A stretch of DNA of 64,000 bases from Pseudopyrenochaeta lycopersici (Eukaryota; Ascomycota; Dothideomycetes; Pleosporales; Pseudopyrenochaetaceae). The stretch lies in assembly GCA_003313425.1 (NCBI GenBank), contig NHZP01000004.1, positions 2,108,001 through 2,172,000 of the forward strand, given 5' to 3'. The first letter of the stretch is position 1. Every line of letters starts with the position of its first letter. The position numbers were made by a program, and so were the translations under genes. The notes beneath the pieces are model-generated. The model was not told where the DNA came from. It saw only the letters and a list, made by a program, of their open reading frames with translations, and did no database searches. Positions 1 to 11,049 of this stretch are shown in pieces.

Positions 1-330
1 ATATAGGTCTCTAGGAACGCTCGCGTTCCTATACGTTAAGCTATATCTTAATTATGCTAATACTCTTTTATTACTTCTTAAAGCTTCTTCTAGTCTAGCA
101 CCCTATATAGCCTTATTTTCTTAATAAAGCTTCTACATATAGTATTACAGAAGTCTAGAAGAATTCTTATCTTTTAATAGTTATTATAGCTGCTATTATC
201 TGCCTAGCAATTAAAGTTATCTAGGAACTTAGTAACGTCTTTTCTTATAAATAGAAAGTCTTTCCTCGCCAGCCTTATAGGCACGAGTACTTTGCTAGTA
301 TCTATAGTATGTTTCTTAATAACCTTAATA
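1..330 (-). pseudogene. gypsy-type gag remnant of U1
   Basis: On the minus strand a frame reads through about 110 codons if TAG/TAA are taken as mutated Gln or Trp codons. It contains a stretch like KDVTKFLDNFN, followed by IRILLDFC and then a Lys/Arg/Gln-rich region. This resembles the N-terminal part of fungal gypsy Gag proteins, where a GKNxTEFL-type motif is followed by a short Cys-containing helix. That resemblance is from memory of the family, not from a search. The fragment is cut by the window start and heavily RIP-mutated. Confidence 0.45.
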
Positions 331-710
331 GCAGGCGTAAGGTCTAATCTAAATAATAATAAATTTAGTGTTAAGTTAGCTATAAGGATAGCTAAAGGCT
401 GAATCCTAAATAGGCTGCTGCAGCCCTTCAGTATAACTAAATAAGGAGACTATAACTACTAGGCAGTTCCTTACTAACGCTAATAATTAACTAAAATCTA
501 ATACTGTACTACTTCTAAATTATTTCTTAATTATTTATAGCTGTTCTCGTTTTTATTTTCTGTTATCTTATTCTTATTCTTATTACTATCCTATTACTAA
601 GTTAGCTTCCGCTTATTATATAGGAAGTCTTAATTTATTATAGCAAGATAATAAGGATACAGCCTCAACAGAGCTAGTCCCTGTTAACTCTTAGCTCCAA
701 AAATATAGAG

Positions 711-866
711 GGGGTAGCCGTAACAGCGCCATCCCTCTTAAAGGTTCCGAAGGCTGGCCGCAACAGCGCCATCCCTCTCAAAAGTTCCAAAGGCTAGCCG
801 CAACAGCGCCATCCCTCTCAAAGGTTCCAAAGGCTAGCCGCAACAGCGCCATCCCTCTCAAAGGTT
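711..866. repeat. four tandem copies of a 40-bp unit
   Basis: The unit contains GCAACAGCGCCATCCCTCT followed by AAAGGTTCC. Copies start near 711, 751, 791 and 831, and the last is partial. They differ at only a few positions and are much less RIP-mutated than the flanks. They lie in the leader between the U1 LTR and gag. Confidence 0.9.
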
Positions 867-1031
867 TTTCAGAGTTAAACAGACACCCAGCTCTTTCTAG
901 GTAATCCTATAATCTCTGTATCGCAATATAGCGCTCTTATATTTATGTTTTCAACGTTAACAGTTTAATACCATGTAGGCTCTTTCTGCTCTTATTAGCT
1001 ATAGCCTAACCAGAACAGACCGTTGTGCCCC

Positions 1032-1049
1032 TTAGGCTTCGCTATTATA
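1032..1049 (-). promoter_or_regulatory. primer-binding-like segment next to the U1 LTR
   Basis: Read on the minus strand, the bases after the LTR end include TAGCGAAGCCTAAGGGGC. The same string follows the 5' LTR of element X (from about 16224). Conservation between two different LTR families at this position suits a tRNA primer-binding site plus leader. I cannot name the tRNA. Confidence 0.55.
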
Positions 1050-1427
1050 TGTAGAGTTAACAAGGTGGTTTAGCACAATCCCGCAGTTCTAGTGTTATAA
1101 ATAAGAGGTAACGTTAGAATCAAACGTACGTGAATAACAGGAGTAGCCCTGCCTGTGCAGTCTGCTAGAAACGAAGGTAAGTATAGAGCCTGATTAAAAG
1201 TAATAAATAAAATAGTCTGAAATCTTATTAAATTGACGTAGCTAATGCACTAGCTACTTTGCAAAATCTTAGTTTTAAAGTAAATTATTGTGGTGTGTAG
1301 TGCATAGTGCATCACGTTTAGTGCATGATGTTGAGATCTCTCGCATCTCCAAGTTTTATCACCAAATTTCGCTGACAAAGGAAACCCATCATCACCTGAT
1401 TGCCTAGGTACCCTGTGCAACGGCACA
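1050..1427 (-). repeat. U1 5' LTR (378 bp)
   Basis: On the minus strand it begins TGTGCCGTTGCACAGGG and ends TTAACTCTACA (TG..CA). It aligns over its whole length with 53534-53912. Differences are mostly C-to-T or G-to-A, for example the TGTGCCG start here against TATACTA there. Confidence 0.85.
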
Positions 1428-2040
1428 GTATAAGCTAACTAACCCTATATAAGGCCCTCTAACCTAAGACGTCTAAGAAATGTTTATCCTCTTTAAGCTT
1501 AGTAAGGACTTAACTTTAACCTTAACTACGCTAAGGAACAGAGACTCTATTAGAAGGTAGGAGAGGTAGAGTACACCTAGCTATATAAGATACACTATAA
1601 TCCTACTATACGTAATTAGAGTAAGCTCTACTCTACTTACTAGTAATAGAGATATACCTAGTAAAGGCTGTAAACGTATAATACTCTTATATAGCCTTAG
1701 TATAGTTATTAGAATAGAAGTTAGCGTTAAGAGAACTATAGCTATAGATAAGGTAGGCTTTAAGGTAGAATTAATAACTAGAGAGGAGTTACTAAGTATT
1801 AATTATATAATAAGTAATAATAGGAGAGAAATTATTAAGACTATAGCCCTACTAAGTATTATATAGAGATTAATTACTAGGATAAAAGAAGTATTTAGTA
1901 ATGCGAACTAGCTTAGGCTAAATAATATTAGATATAGAAAAGAAAAGAGAAATAATATATATAGAAGTAGTTATAAAGAGATAGTAAAACTTATCTATAA
2001 CTAAAGTATCTAGGATATACTAGATTATATAGTTAGTTAA

Positions 2041-2290
2041 TGTAATAGGCTGCGCCCTTTAAGCAGGAGAGGCTTCGCTACTATCGCACGGGGAAAGAAC
2101 TCCTTAATCTCCTCTGCCCCCTTTTCTTATTAGCTCGTACAAGTTAGCAGCCAGAGGAGCACGTTCCTCTTCACTCGTGCGAACATACATATATATCCTC
2201 TAAGGATACCTGTAACCTCTTCTCTATCTTTCTCCTTCTGTAGTATAGGACAAATGCACACTCGTTAGTTAGGCCTCTTCGCCCGTAACA
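2041..2290 (+). repeat. Z1 5' LTR
   Basis: It begins TGTAATAGGCTGCGCCC and ends CTTCGCCCGTAACA. The 3' copy at 8520 differs by a few transitions. It stays GC-rich compared with the internal region. Confidence 0.93.
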
Positions 2291-2334
2291 TAAGGAGAAA
2301 GATCAATAACCTAAAAAAAATAATAGACAGACAC

Positions 2335-3700
2335 TAAGGGCCCTTAAACTAACAAGCGTACAAGCTACAACAACAAGAGCACCAGATGCAGATAACAGGA
2401 GCCTTAGGACAGCAGCAACACTAGCTGCACCAGCACGCACCTCAGCAACACCAGTTGCATCAGCACGACCCCCAACAACTACGCAATAACCAACCCTCAG
2501 CAGAAGATCTATTAGCAACAGTTAACTCCTTACAAGACAGCCTTAACAAGTTAGCTAGTTAACAGCAGAGCTAGCTATATAAGTTATTACAGAACTAAGT
2601 TCAGGAGCTAAAGAACTTAGTCGCTAAATTAAGCAGTGCACAGACAGCACGCACAGTCTCTACCCCCTTTTCAACAGAATAGCAAGACTCTCCTGTACAA
2701 GAGACTAGGAAACTAAGACTGCTAAATATAGAAGTCTTTAAGAAAGGCTCGCACAAGTAATATCTTTAATAGAAAATAAAGGTCTAAGTAAAGCTGTACA
2801 GAGACTGTACAGCCTACCTAGATAATAACAGTAGAGTAAATTACGTTATCACTCGTACAACAGGCTAAGCGTTTAACGCCCTTAGCCTATATATAACAAA
2901 CCTTATAAATAGGCTAGCAACGCTATCCCTCCTTAAGCTATAGTCCCACCTTAATAACTTCTTTAAGGACCCTACAGCAAGAGAGAAAGCCCTTAAATAC
3001 CTCCGTACGACTAAGCAAAGAAGAACAGAATTCAACCCTTATATCTAAGCGTTTAACCTTAAGCTCCTTAAAGCTAGGTTAGATAACGCAAGCTACGTTT
3101 AGAAGATTAACTATCTTAAGAGCAGCTTAAACAGTAAGCTACTAAGGACCTAAGCAGGTTATTAACTACTATTTAGAGAAACGTATAAAGAGTTCGTACA
3201 ATAGACTAGGGTAACCTAGGAAAATTTAAGAGCTGTAGAAAGAATTACTATAAGTAAGAGCTATATAAGTAAAGCGTACAATACGCAGAGCTAACTAATA
3301 ACCTAAAGAGACAATAATAAGATAGACTAGACAACTTCTATAGGAGCTCACCAGCTCTGTACGAAACCTAGAAAAGAATTCTAGGGAACACGTAAACAGG
3401 TCCAAGAAAGAAAAGAGAACAGCGCCTATTTAAGGTGCAGTCTGCACGACCACTAAGTAGCCTAGTGTACAACAAAGTTATTAAACAGCTAAGAAGGCTA
3501 TCGTACGAGACAGGTTAATAAACCTGTAAAACCTATAAAGATTACATCTGCAACTACTAAACAAGCAACAGAATCCCTATCCTCCTTAGACAAGGGAAAA
3601 GAGTAGCTCTAGCATAAAGTTGTGTGCTAGAGCCCGCACAAGTCTAAAACCCTATATAAATAATAAAGTTACTTTTACTACAGCTAGCAACTACAAAACC
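2335..3700 (+). pseudogene. Z1 gag with CCHC zinc knuckle
   Basis: One reading frame runs from a Gln/His-rich N-terminus (about 2350-2520) to a nucleocapsid-like region. All interruptions are TAG or TAA at likely former Gln/Trp codons. At 3436-3471 the frame encodes a CX2CX4HX4C knuckle (CLRC..... H....C form), with two stops where Gln is expected. This is the RNA-binding structural protein of the element. Pol follows in another frame, so a frameshift or separate start would have been needed. Confidence 0.8.
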
Positions 3701-6700
3701 TATGTCTGTAAATATTATTATTAATTCTATATAACTAGCTACTACTATAATTAATAATAATTACTGCACCTACTGTTTATTAAGTAAGAAACTTGTAAGG
3801 GACTTAAACTTACTACGCATTAAGATCCTCCCTATTAAGATTAAAGGGGTAAATAAATAAAAGAGTATAGTGTCGTACGTTACTAAATTTTTATTAGACG
3901 TAGGAGGAATACAGTAGCACGCAGCTGCGTACGTTACCCTAACTACTTACTAATATAACATAATCCTTAGGAAGACTTAGTTAGAGAGTATTAAAGGCGT
4001 TATTAACGCAGAGAAGAAACTTCTATACTTAAAAGTATATAAGGTTACCGTACGCAGTACAGAACACGCTACCCTAGACTTTAGCTATACCCTAGTATTA
4101 GCTATAGCTTTCTAATACTACGTACAACACTACAGACAAAGCTATAGTAAGACTTAAATCTTTGCTACAAGCCTAAGAGACATTAAGAAAGCACTACGCC
4201 TAAAGGTCTAGAAAACACCGCAGGAAATATGCGACGCCCTGCTAGCTCACGTACGACCTTATCTAAAGATGTTCCTACCTAAGGAAGGAAATAAGCTACC
4301 CCTATAGCGAGGCCTATAACAAGACTACGTAATAGAGTTAGAAGAGAAGGATAGACAGAAGCTAGAGATACCGTACGGACCTCTCTACGCAATATCAAGA
4401 GATAAACTCTTAGTACTAAGGAAGACGCTATTAGACCTCCTAGACAAAGGGTTTATCCGTGCGAGCAGCTCACTAGCGGCCTCACCTGTACTATTCGTAC
4501 ACAAGCTAGGAGGAGGACTACGATTCTGTGTAGACTACAGAGCTCTTAACGCCCTAACTAAGAAGGACCGTTACCTACTACCTCTTATACGTAAGACGTT
4601 AAACTAAATTAGACGAGCTACATAGTACACTAAGCTAGACGTTACTACAGTATTCTATAAGATAAGGATAAGTAAAGGATTAGAATAGATAACTGCGTTT
4701 CAAACACAATTCAGATTATATAAGTAGCTAGTAACGCCCTTTAGCTTAGCAAATACACTAAGTACCTTCTAGAGGTATATTAACTAGGCCCTATAAGACT
4801 TCTTAGATAACTTTACCTCTGCATACCTAGATAATATCCTTATCTTTACTAAAGGATCCCTCTCTCAGCACTACGCCCACGTACAAAAAGTATTAGATCG
4901 CCTACAAGAAGCAGGACTACACCTAGAACTAAGCAAATACGAGTTTAATGTTTAGCGTACGAAGTACCTTAGCTTTATCCTAGAAGTATAGAAGGGTATA
5001 TCTATAAACCCTAAGAAAGTCTAAGCTATTTAAGAATAGGAGGCCCTAATAACAGTTAAAGGCGTACAAAGATTCCTAGAGTTTGCTAACTTCTACAGAC
5101 GCTTTATCCTAAACTTCTCCTAACTAGCAAAGCCTCTTGTACAGCTAACAAGAAAAGAAGAGAAATTCCTATAGGATACAGAACAAGAGTAGAGTTTCTA
5201 AGCTCTTAAGAATACATTCTTAGCAGACGAAGTCCTCGCTACTTTCTCACTTAAATAACAGATAATAGTAGAATATAACTCTTCAGGCTTTACTATAGGC
5301 GGGGTACTATTACAAGAAGACGAGCAAGGAACCCTTCGTATAGTAGCTTACCTCTCAAGGAAATTTCTAGCGCACGAGAGCAACTACCCAATTTACAACA
5401 AGGAGTTGCTAGCAGTTATTACATGCCTAAATAAATAGGACGCAGAACTCCGTAGCGTACGAGAATTTAAAGTAATTACTAACTACAAGAACCTAGAGTA
5501 CTTTACAAAGAAGCAAAAGATAACAGAACAACACGTACGATAGTTAGTCTACCTATTACAGTTTAATAATATAAAGCTACAGTACCGTCTAGGCAAGGAG
5601 AACACCTAAGCGGACGCACTATCTAGAAGAGACCAGGACCTACTACAAGGAACAGACGACAGCTACCTAGCAAGTAGAGAGTTTATTATATTAGTACTAG
5701 CCTAACAGCAAGATCTAACAGTTATAGGGGTCGTACGAACTCCTACGTTAACCCTTAACAGCTTAATTATAGCTAAGTCCCTACTAAAAGCTCTAATCCT
5801 TAAGGACTTAATCGCTAAACACTAGGACTAAGCCGTACAAGACAACTTAACCTATCAGGAAGTCTACGACGCTATAAAGCTAGGTACTAGGTCGCTACCT
5901 AGCATAACAAAGAAACTTACTATATTACTAGGAGATTACACGATTAACTTAGAGAGAAAGCTCTAATAGAGATCTAGGATCTAGGTACCTGAAAATAAAC
6001 CCCTTCGTACGGGAATTATCCAGTAAGCATATCTAGCTGTGCAAACAGGTCACCTAGGAAGAGAAGAAACGTACTGTACGCTAGCTAGTACCTAGTACTA
6101 GCTAGGTATAAGCGAAAACGTCCGCCAATTCGTACGGAATTGCAGCTTATGTAGACAAAGCACCCCGTAGAGAGACGGTAAGCACAGATACCTACGCCTG
6201 TTACCAGTACCTAGTCGTACGTAGCAAGACTTAACAGTTGACTTTATTACTGGTCTACTACTGTCGTCTGGCTGCACTAACCTAATAGTAGTTAAAGACC
6301 GCCTAGGTAAAGGCGTAATACTAATCCTACTTAAGACAATTAAAGCAGATAATATAGCCTAGGCATTTGTACGAGAAGTCTTCCGCCACTACGGGCTCCC
6401 TAGGTCTATTATATTAGACAGGGGCACGCAATTTATAAGCGAACTATAGGGAAAAATCTGTAAACTCTTAGGAGTACAGAGAAACCTGTTAACAGCCTAC
6501 CACCTATAAACAGACGGCACTACAGAACGCGCGAATAGTAATATTAAAGCAGTTAGTTAAATCTTTTGTAACTACAACTAGAACAACTAGGCAACGCTAT
6601 GCCTAATCCTTAAGCTAATACTAAACACTCGTACGAACTCCTCTACAGGCGTCGCTCCTTTCTTCCTTCTACACAGCTATCTAAACTCGCCCTTCCTAGA

Positions 6701-7330
6701 GCTACCTAGGAAATTAGCTAGCAGCGACCCACTTAACAGAGCAACACCCCCTAGCGAACGAGCAGAAAGCATTATACAAACGCTAAAACAAGCTGCTGAC
6801 TAGGCTATCTCAGCTATAACACACGCTCAACAACAACAGGAAGCATAGGCAAATAAGACACGTCGCCCAGCTCCTAAGTATAAGGTTAGAGACTGGGTAT
6901 AGTTAGACCTCAGGCACGTACGAACTACACGCAGAAGCAAGAAACTCAACTAGAAAAGTAAGAAGTACCAAGTCGCCCGCGTACGAGACCCCTATTAGGT
7001 TAAGCTTTATGTACTATAGAGAACTAAATTGTACTATGTAGAGAAGCTAAGACTAGCTGCTAAAGACCCCTTCCTATCACAACAAACTAATAACTTAAAC
7101 CCCGCTGCTGTTATCGTACGAGACGACGACCTACAGGAAGACTACCTTGAATAGGTAATTAAGAATATCTAAGATAAGCGCTTACAAAATTAATATAACG
7201 AGTTCTATATAAAATAGGAGGAGTACTATAACCTAACTTAGGAGCTAGAAGAGAATCTTATTACTATAGAAGCCTATAAGAAATAGAGGACTTATACACA
7301 GCCCGTACGGCTACTATCTAGGAAACTACT
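3640..7330 (+). pseudogene. Z1 pol: protease, RT, RNase H, integrase, chromodomain
   Basis: Domains in order: a protease-like FLLDVGG (about 3888-3915); reverse transcriptase from about 4330, with FCVDYRALN near 4530 and the active site read as YLDN at 4824-4835; RNase H from about 5280 (GGVLLQE, then SRKF, then YNKELLAV); the integrase HHCC zinc finger (about 6035-6165); and the integrase core with VDFITG, LDRGTQF and a later Glu (about 6240-6530). A chromodomain-like end lies at about 7150-7290 (EWVIKNI, then FYIKWEEY). Z2 keeps YLDD at the active site, so YLDN here is a RIP change. A chromodomain after integrase defines chromoviruses, where it is known to guide integration to chromatin marks. 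Confidence 0.9.
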
Positions 7331-7369
7331 AAAAGGTTAGAGAAATAAGCTAGCATAAGCTAACTAACC

Positions 7370-8208
7370 CCGTACGAGGCCCTCTAACCCGAGACGTCTA
7401 AGAAACGTTTATCCTCCTCAGGCTTAGCAAGGACTCGACCCTAACCTCGACTACGCTAAGGAACAGAGACTCTGTTAGAAGGTAGAAGAGGTAGAGCACG
7501 CCCAGCCGTATAAGACGCACCGTAATCCTGCCACACGCAATTAGAGTAAGCCCCGCTCTACTCGCCAGCAATAAAGACACACCTAGCAAAGGCTGTAAAC
7601 GTACAACACTCTTGTATAGCTTTAGCACAGTTATTAGAACAGAAGTTAGTGTTAAGGGAACCGCGGCTATAGATAAGGTAGGCTTTAAGGTAGAATTAAT
7701 AACTAGAGAGGAGTTACTAAGCGTTAATCGTACAACGAGCGATAACAGGAGAGAAATTATTAAGACTATAGCCCTACTAAGCATTATACAGGGATTAATT
7801 AACAGGATAAAGGAAGAATTTAGCGATACGAACTAGCTTAGGCTAAATAACGTTAGACATAGAAAAGAAAAGAGGAATAAGACGTACAGAAGCAGTTATA
7901 AAGAGACAGCAAAACTCGTCTGTAACTAGAGTATCTAGGATATACTAGATTACGTAGTTAGTAGGGAGAAGAGACGCATTACCCTAAGCAGCAGGAATAA
8001 CGATACTAACAGGTTAAGTTTAGTTAGGAGCAGTTCAAGTAAGCCAAGCGTAAGCAACCCAAGCAATATCAGCCCTAGCAGCCGCGTGCGTAGACATAAT
8101 ATTGCCAGCAGTCGTACGAGCAAGATAGTTTACACCACCGCCATAACCACTAGGACCCCACACACCGCAATTAGGCTGACTAGCTAAGGGAGCTGCTTTA
8201 AGAGGCAT
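7370..8208 (-). pseudogene. antisense ORF between pol and 3' LTR of Z1
   Basis: On the minus strand a frame starts at an ATG (8206-8208) with MPLKAAPLASQPN, runs through a Gly-rich stretch, and continues about 280 codons. Its interruptions are TAG/TAA codons of RIP type. The same frame exists in Z2 (28713-29560), where the product starts MPPKAAPLASQPN. The end meets the 3' end of pol convergently. I do not recognise the protein. Antisense ORFs in this position are known from plant Tat-type gypsy elements; any relationship is inference. Confidence 0.6.
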
Positions 8209-8499
8209 GTTAGCAATAATAGGAAGACGAGTCGTACGCAAGCAAGTTAAAGTTAAGCAGTAAAAGAGGAAGAAAGAGTTAGAGGAAAAGCTCTTTATAT
8301 GCGCACGAGCGAGCAAACGACTAACCTCTCCTCTACTTCACGTTATTAGGCAACAACAACAGGTAAAGGAGGAAAATTGCTTGCAAACAAACAAGAAAAA
8401 GTACACGTAACATCTCTACTTTTACAGCACGATAACATAACGCTACCTACATAAGTATAAGGTTAAGGTTAAACTACGTACGAAGAAGCAATACAGTTA

Positions 8500-8519
8500 T
8501 TTAAGGAGGAGGAGGGTAT
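8500..8519 (+). promoter_or_regulatory. polypurine tract of Z1
   Basis: A purine run AAGGAGGAGGAGGG lies directly upstream of the 3' LTR, the place and composition expected of the plus-strand DNA primer. The same tract is present in Z0 (9310-9325) and, inverted, in Z2 (28404-28420). Confidence 0.85.
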
Positions 8520-8769
8520 TATAATAGGCTGCGCCCTTTAAGCAGGAGAGGCTTCGCTACTATCGCACGGGGAAAGAACTCCTTAATCTCCTCTGCCCCC
8601 TTTTCTTATTAGCTTATACAAGTTAGCAGCCAGAGGAGCACGTTCCTCTTCACTCGTGCGAACATACATATATATCCTCTAAGGATACCTGTAACCTCTT
8701 CTCTATCTTTCTCCTTCTGTAGTATAGGACAAATGCACACTCGTTAGTCAGGCCTCTTCGCCCGTAACA
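8520..8769 (+). repeat. Z1 3' LTR
   Basis: It is 250 bp like the 5' LTR. It begins TATAATAGG, where TG has become TA, and ends CGCCCGTAACA. It is followed directly by the duplicated target GTTAA. Confidence 0.93.
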
Positions 8770-9328
8770 GTTAAGAGAAAAGACGTATTACTCTAAGTAG
8801 TAAGAATAATAATACTAGTAAGTTAAGTTTAGTTAGGAGTAGTTTAAGTAAGCTAAGCGTAAGTAACGTAAGTAATATTAGCTCTAGCAGCTGCGTACGT
8901 AGATATAATATTACTAGTAGTTATATAAGTAAGATAGTTTATACTACTACTATAACTACTAGGACCCTATATACTATAATTAGGCTAACTAGCTAAGAGA
9001 GCTACTTTAGGAGGTATATTAGTAATAATAAGAAGATAAGTTATACGTAAGTAAGTTAAAGTTAAGTAGTAAAAGAAGAAGAAAGAGTTAAAGGAAAAGC
9101 TCTTTATATACGCACAAGCGAGTAAATAACTAACCTCTCTTCTACTTTACGTTATTAGGTAATAATAATAAGTAAAAGAGGAAAATTACTTATAAATAAA
9201 TAAGAAAAAGTATATATAATATCTCTACTTTTATAGTATAATAATATAACGCTACTTATATAAGTATAAGGTTAAAGTTAAACTATATATAAAGAAGTAA
9301 TATAGTTATTTAAGGAGGAGGAGGGTAT

Positions 9329-9578
9329 TATAATAACCTGCGCCCTTTAAGTAGGAGAGGCTTTACTACTATCGTACAGGGAAAGAACTTCTTAATCTCT
9401 TCTACCTCTTTTTTTTATTAGCTTATATAAGTTAGTAGCTAGAGGAGTATATTCCTCTTTACTTATATAAATATATATATATATCCTCTAAGGATACCTA
9501 TAACCTCTTCTCTATCTTTCTTCTTCTATAGTATAGGATAAATGCACACTCGTTAGCTAGGCCTCTTCGCCTATAACA
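9329..9578 (+). repeat. Z0 3' LTR
   Basis: It is a 250-bp homologue of the Z1 LTRs with more TpA changes, ending CGCCTATAACA. The Z0 purine tract precedes it and Copia RNase H sequence follows. Confidence 0.9.
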
Positions 9579-9968
9579 TTTTATAATATTACGCCTTATA
9601 TACTTCCTTATTAACCTTAGTATAGAGTATTAGGAAGCTACTAATAGAGTCCTACTCTACTTTATAGTAATAAAATTAAGAGTACTCTAATTAGGAGGAG
9701 GTAATAAGCTTAAAGTAGCTAGTAATATATTATTTACTAATAATATAGTTAATAGAAAGAGTTTATAAGGTTATATAATTAAGCTATTTAGTAGTCTTAT
9801 TACCTAGAGAGTAAGTACATAAGATATAGTTACTACCTTAATAACTAAAGCAGAACTGCTTATACTCTCCTAAGTAGCAAAGGAAGCTATCTTTACCTCG
9901 CAACTTCTTAAGGAGCTCTAGATATTATTACTAGAGTTAACTATTATAATTTAATATAATAATATATA

Positions 9969-10192
9969 TGTCGGTTGGCTTTTACCTCTCTAGATGGCTA
10001 CGCATCTGGTGGTACTAACAGAGCCGCACGCGCGTACGCTCAGGGGGGAGATGAAAGATAGTTGTATTCCTTGACCTGGCCTCTCTCTCGTGCGAGAGAG
10101 AGACCTCTATATAGGCTGCCTATGAGCCCCTGAGAGCCCCTGAGAGTCGGGCCGAATAGGTATAAGAATGAGCGGTTCACCTCGTACGGACA
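9969..10192. repeat. solo LTR S inside Copia RNase H
   Basis: It begins TGTCGGTTGGC and ends GTACGGACA. A perfect 5-bp duplication ATATA flanks it (9964-9968 and 10193-10197). Removing it restores the Copia frame. It holds a short hairpin around CTCTCTCGTGCGAGAGAG, a TATATAGG box and a GAGAGCCCCT direct repeat. It is almost free of RIP changes while the host Copia is saturated. Its parent element is not in the window. Confidence 0.82.
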
Positions 10193-10531
10193 ATATAGAT
10201 AATTTAACTTATTATAGAAGATATTATAAAACTCTAAACTAAACTTTAATATATAGATATCTATAACTACTAGCTATAATAGGAAGTATTACTTAAATAA
10301 ATTAAAGTTAAATACATAGAATTCTTATAAATAATAGCAGATAGACTTACTAAAGCGCTGCCCTTAAATAAATAGGAGAACTTTCTTAATTGTTTAGGAC
10401 TAGTAAATAAGAAACTAGCCTTAGTAAAAGAGTTAAAACTTAAAGATATATAGACTTAAATAGAGGATCTAATAATTATATAAGATATAAGTTTATAATA
10501 GCTTAGAAGATTACTCTAACCTAAGGGGGTA

Positions 10532-10674
10532 TGTTAGATTATTAAATATAAGGAAAGAGCGATAAATAGTAGGACTAATAACTGTTGCGATCTACAGAAC
10601 CTCTGGAAGTAGAGGAGCTATAGAAAAGAACAGACAGAACAATAAAAAATAAATAAATAATTTTCTGACTAACA
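10532..10674 (+). repeat. Copia 3' LTR (143 bp)
   Basis: It begins TGTTAG and ends CTAACA, a short terminal inverted repeat, directly after a purine tract. It is short for an LTR but within the range of Copia elements. Confidence 0.75.
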
Positions 10675-10975
10675 CATTTATTAAAATTCTGACAATAGTA
10701 TATAGATAGTTAACTTCTTACTATATTCTCTAGACTTTAACCTAATTAAATATATCTAGTAGGCACTTAAATAGAAAGATTATAAGCTCTACCTTAAGTT
10801 TAATTACATAGGAGAGTCTAAAGATAACTAGGATTACTTTAAAATAGAGTTATTAGAAGTGTAGGTAGCTATCCTTAACTTACTAATCTATAAGCTAATT
10901 ACTAGTATACTATACTACCTTAATACTATAAGACTTATACTAAGCTACTAGACTAAATATTAAGTATATTATAAT
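10675..10975 (+). pseudogene. C-terminal fragment of a Tc1/mariner transposase
   Basis: From 10710 the frame reads a Tc1/mariner C-terminus. It has YSLDFNLIKYIWWALK, where the consensus is YSPDxNPIExxWxxLK and includes the third catalytic Asp. Then follow a Tyr-rich stretch, NYIGESKDNWDYF, a helix, and a stop at 10961-10963. Internal TAG codons sit at Trp positions. The Copia LTR directly before it shows that Copia inserted into this transposon. Upstream parts are outside the window. Confidence 0.78.
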
Positions 10976-11049
10976 TAATTTGCACTAAAAATTATCTAGT
11001 TTAGTCTGTCTTACGTAATATTATAGTGCTTTAAAGTTAAGGGTTTAAG

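Larger units (their letters stand above)
1..1427 (-). mobile_element. 5' end of LTR retrotransposon U1, cut by window start
   Basis: Read on the minus strand the order is LTR (1427-1050), a leader with a primer-binding-like segment and 40-bp tandem repeats, then a gag-like frame that leaves the window. The LTR matches the 3' LTR of U2 (53534-53912), so the two belong to one family. U1 interrupts the old chromovirus copy Z0, whose sequence resumes at 1428. The outer flank GTATA cannot be paired because the other end of U1 is outside the window. Confidence 0.7.
2041..8769 (+). mobile_element. Z1: complete Ty3/gypsy chromovirus, RIP-inactivated, nested in Z0
   Basis: The 6729-bp element has two 250-bp LTRs, gag and pol on the plus strand, an antisense ORF after pol, and a purine tract before the 3' LTR. 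A perfect 5-bp duplication GTTAA flanks it. Z2 (28152-34880) has exactly the same length in the opposite orientation. All coding frames carry stops at positions expected from RIP, so the copy cannot act on its own. Confidence 0.93.
1428..9578 (+). mobile_element. Z0: older RIP-mutated copy of the Z chromovirus, 3' part, interrupted by Z1
   Basis: 1428-2040 and 8775-9328 match the region between pol and the 3' LTR of Z1 (about 7354 to 8519) and end in their own LTR (9329-9578). Z0 has many more TpA substitutions than Z1, so it is older or was mutated in more cycles. Z1 sits inside it with target duplication GTTAA (2036-2040 and 8770-8774). Its 5' part is cut off by U1 at 1427. Its 3' flank is Copia sequence, so Z0 itself inserted into a Copia element. 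Confidence 0.85.
9579..10674 (+). mobile_element. Copia relic: RNase H end, purine tract and 3' LTR
   Basis: The plus-strand frame, allowing RIP stops, reads a Ty1/copia RNase H end. It has GYIIKLF, then a region like VTTLITKAELLILSQVAKEA, and ADRLTKALP at about 10329-10357 (family consensus ADGLTKPLP). A purine run CTAAGGGGG precedes an LTR beginning TGTTAG at 10532. A separate 224-bp solo LTR splits the domain at 9969-10192. The 5' part of this Copia element lies beyond Z0, outside the window. Confidence 0.8.

Noticed and set aside
711..866. Tandem 40-bp units as a CRISPR-like array
   Set aside because: Units are directly adjacent with no variable spacers, and the window is eukaryotic.
2303..2518. 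71-codon minus-strand frame at the start of Z1
   Set aside because: Shadow of the Gln/His-rich gag N-terminus on the plus strand; composition is Val/Leu/Ala only.
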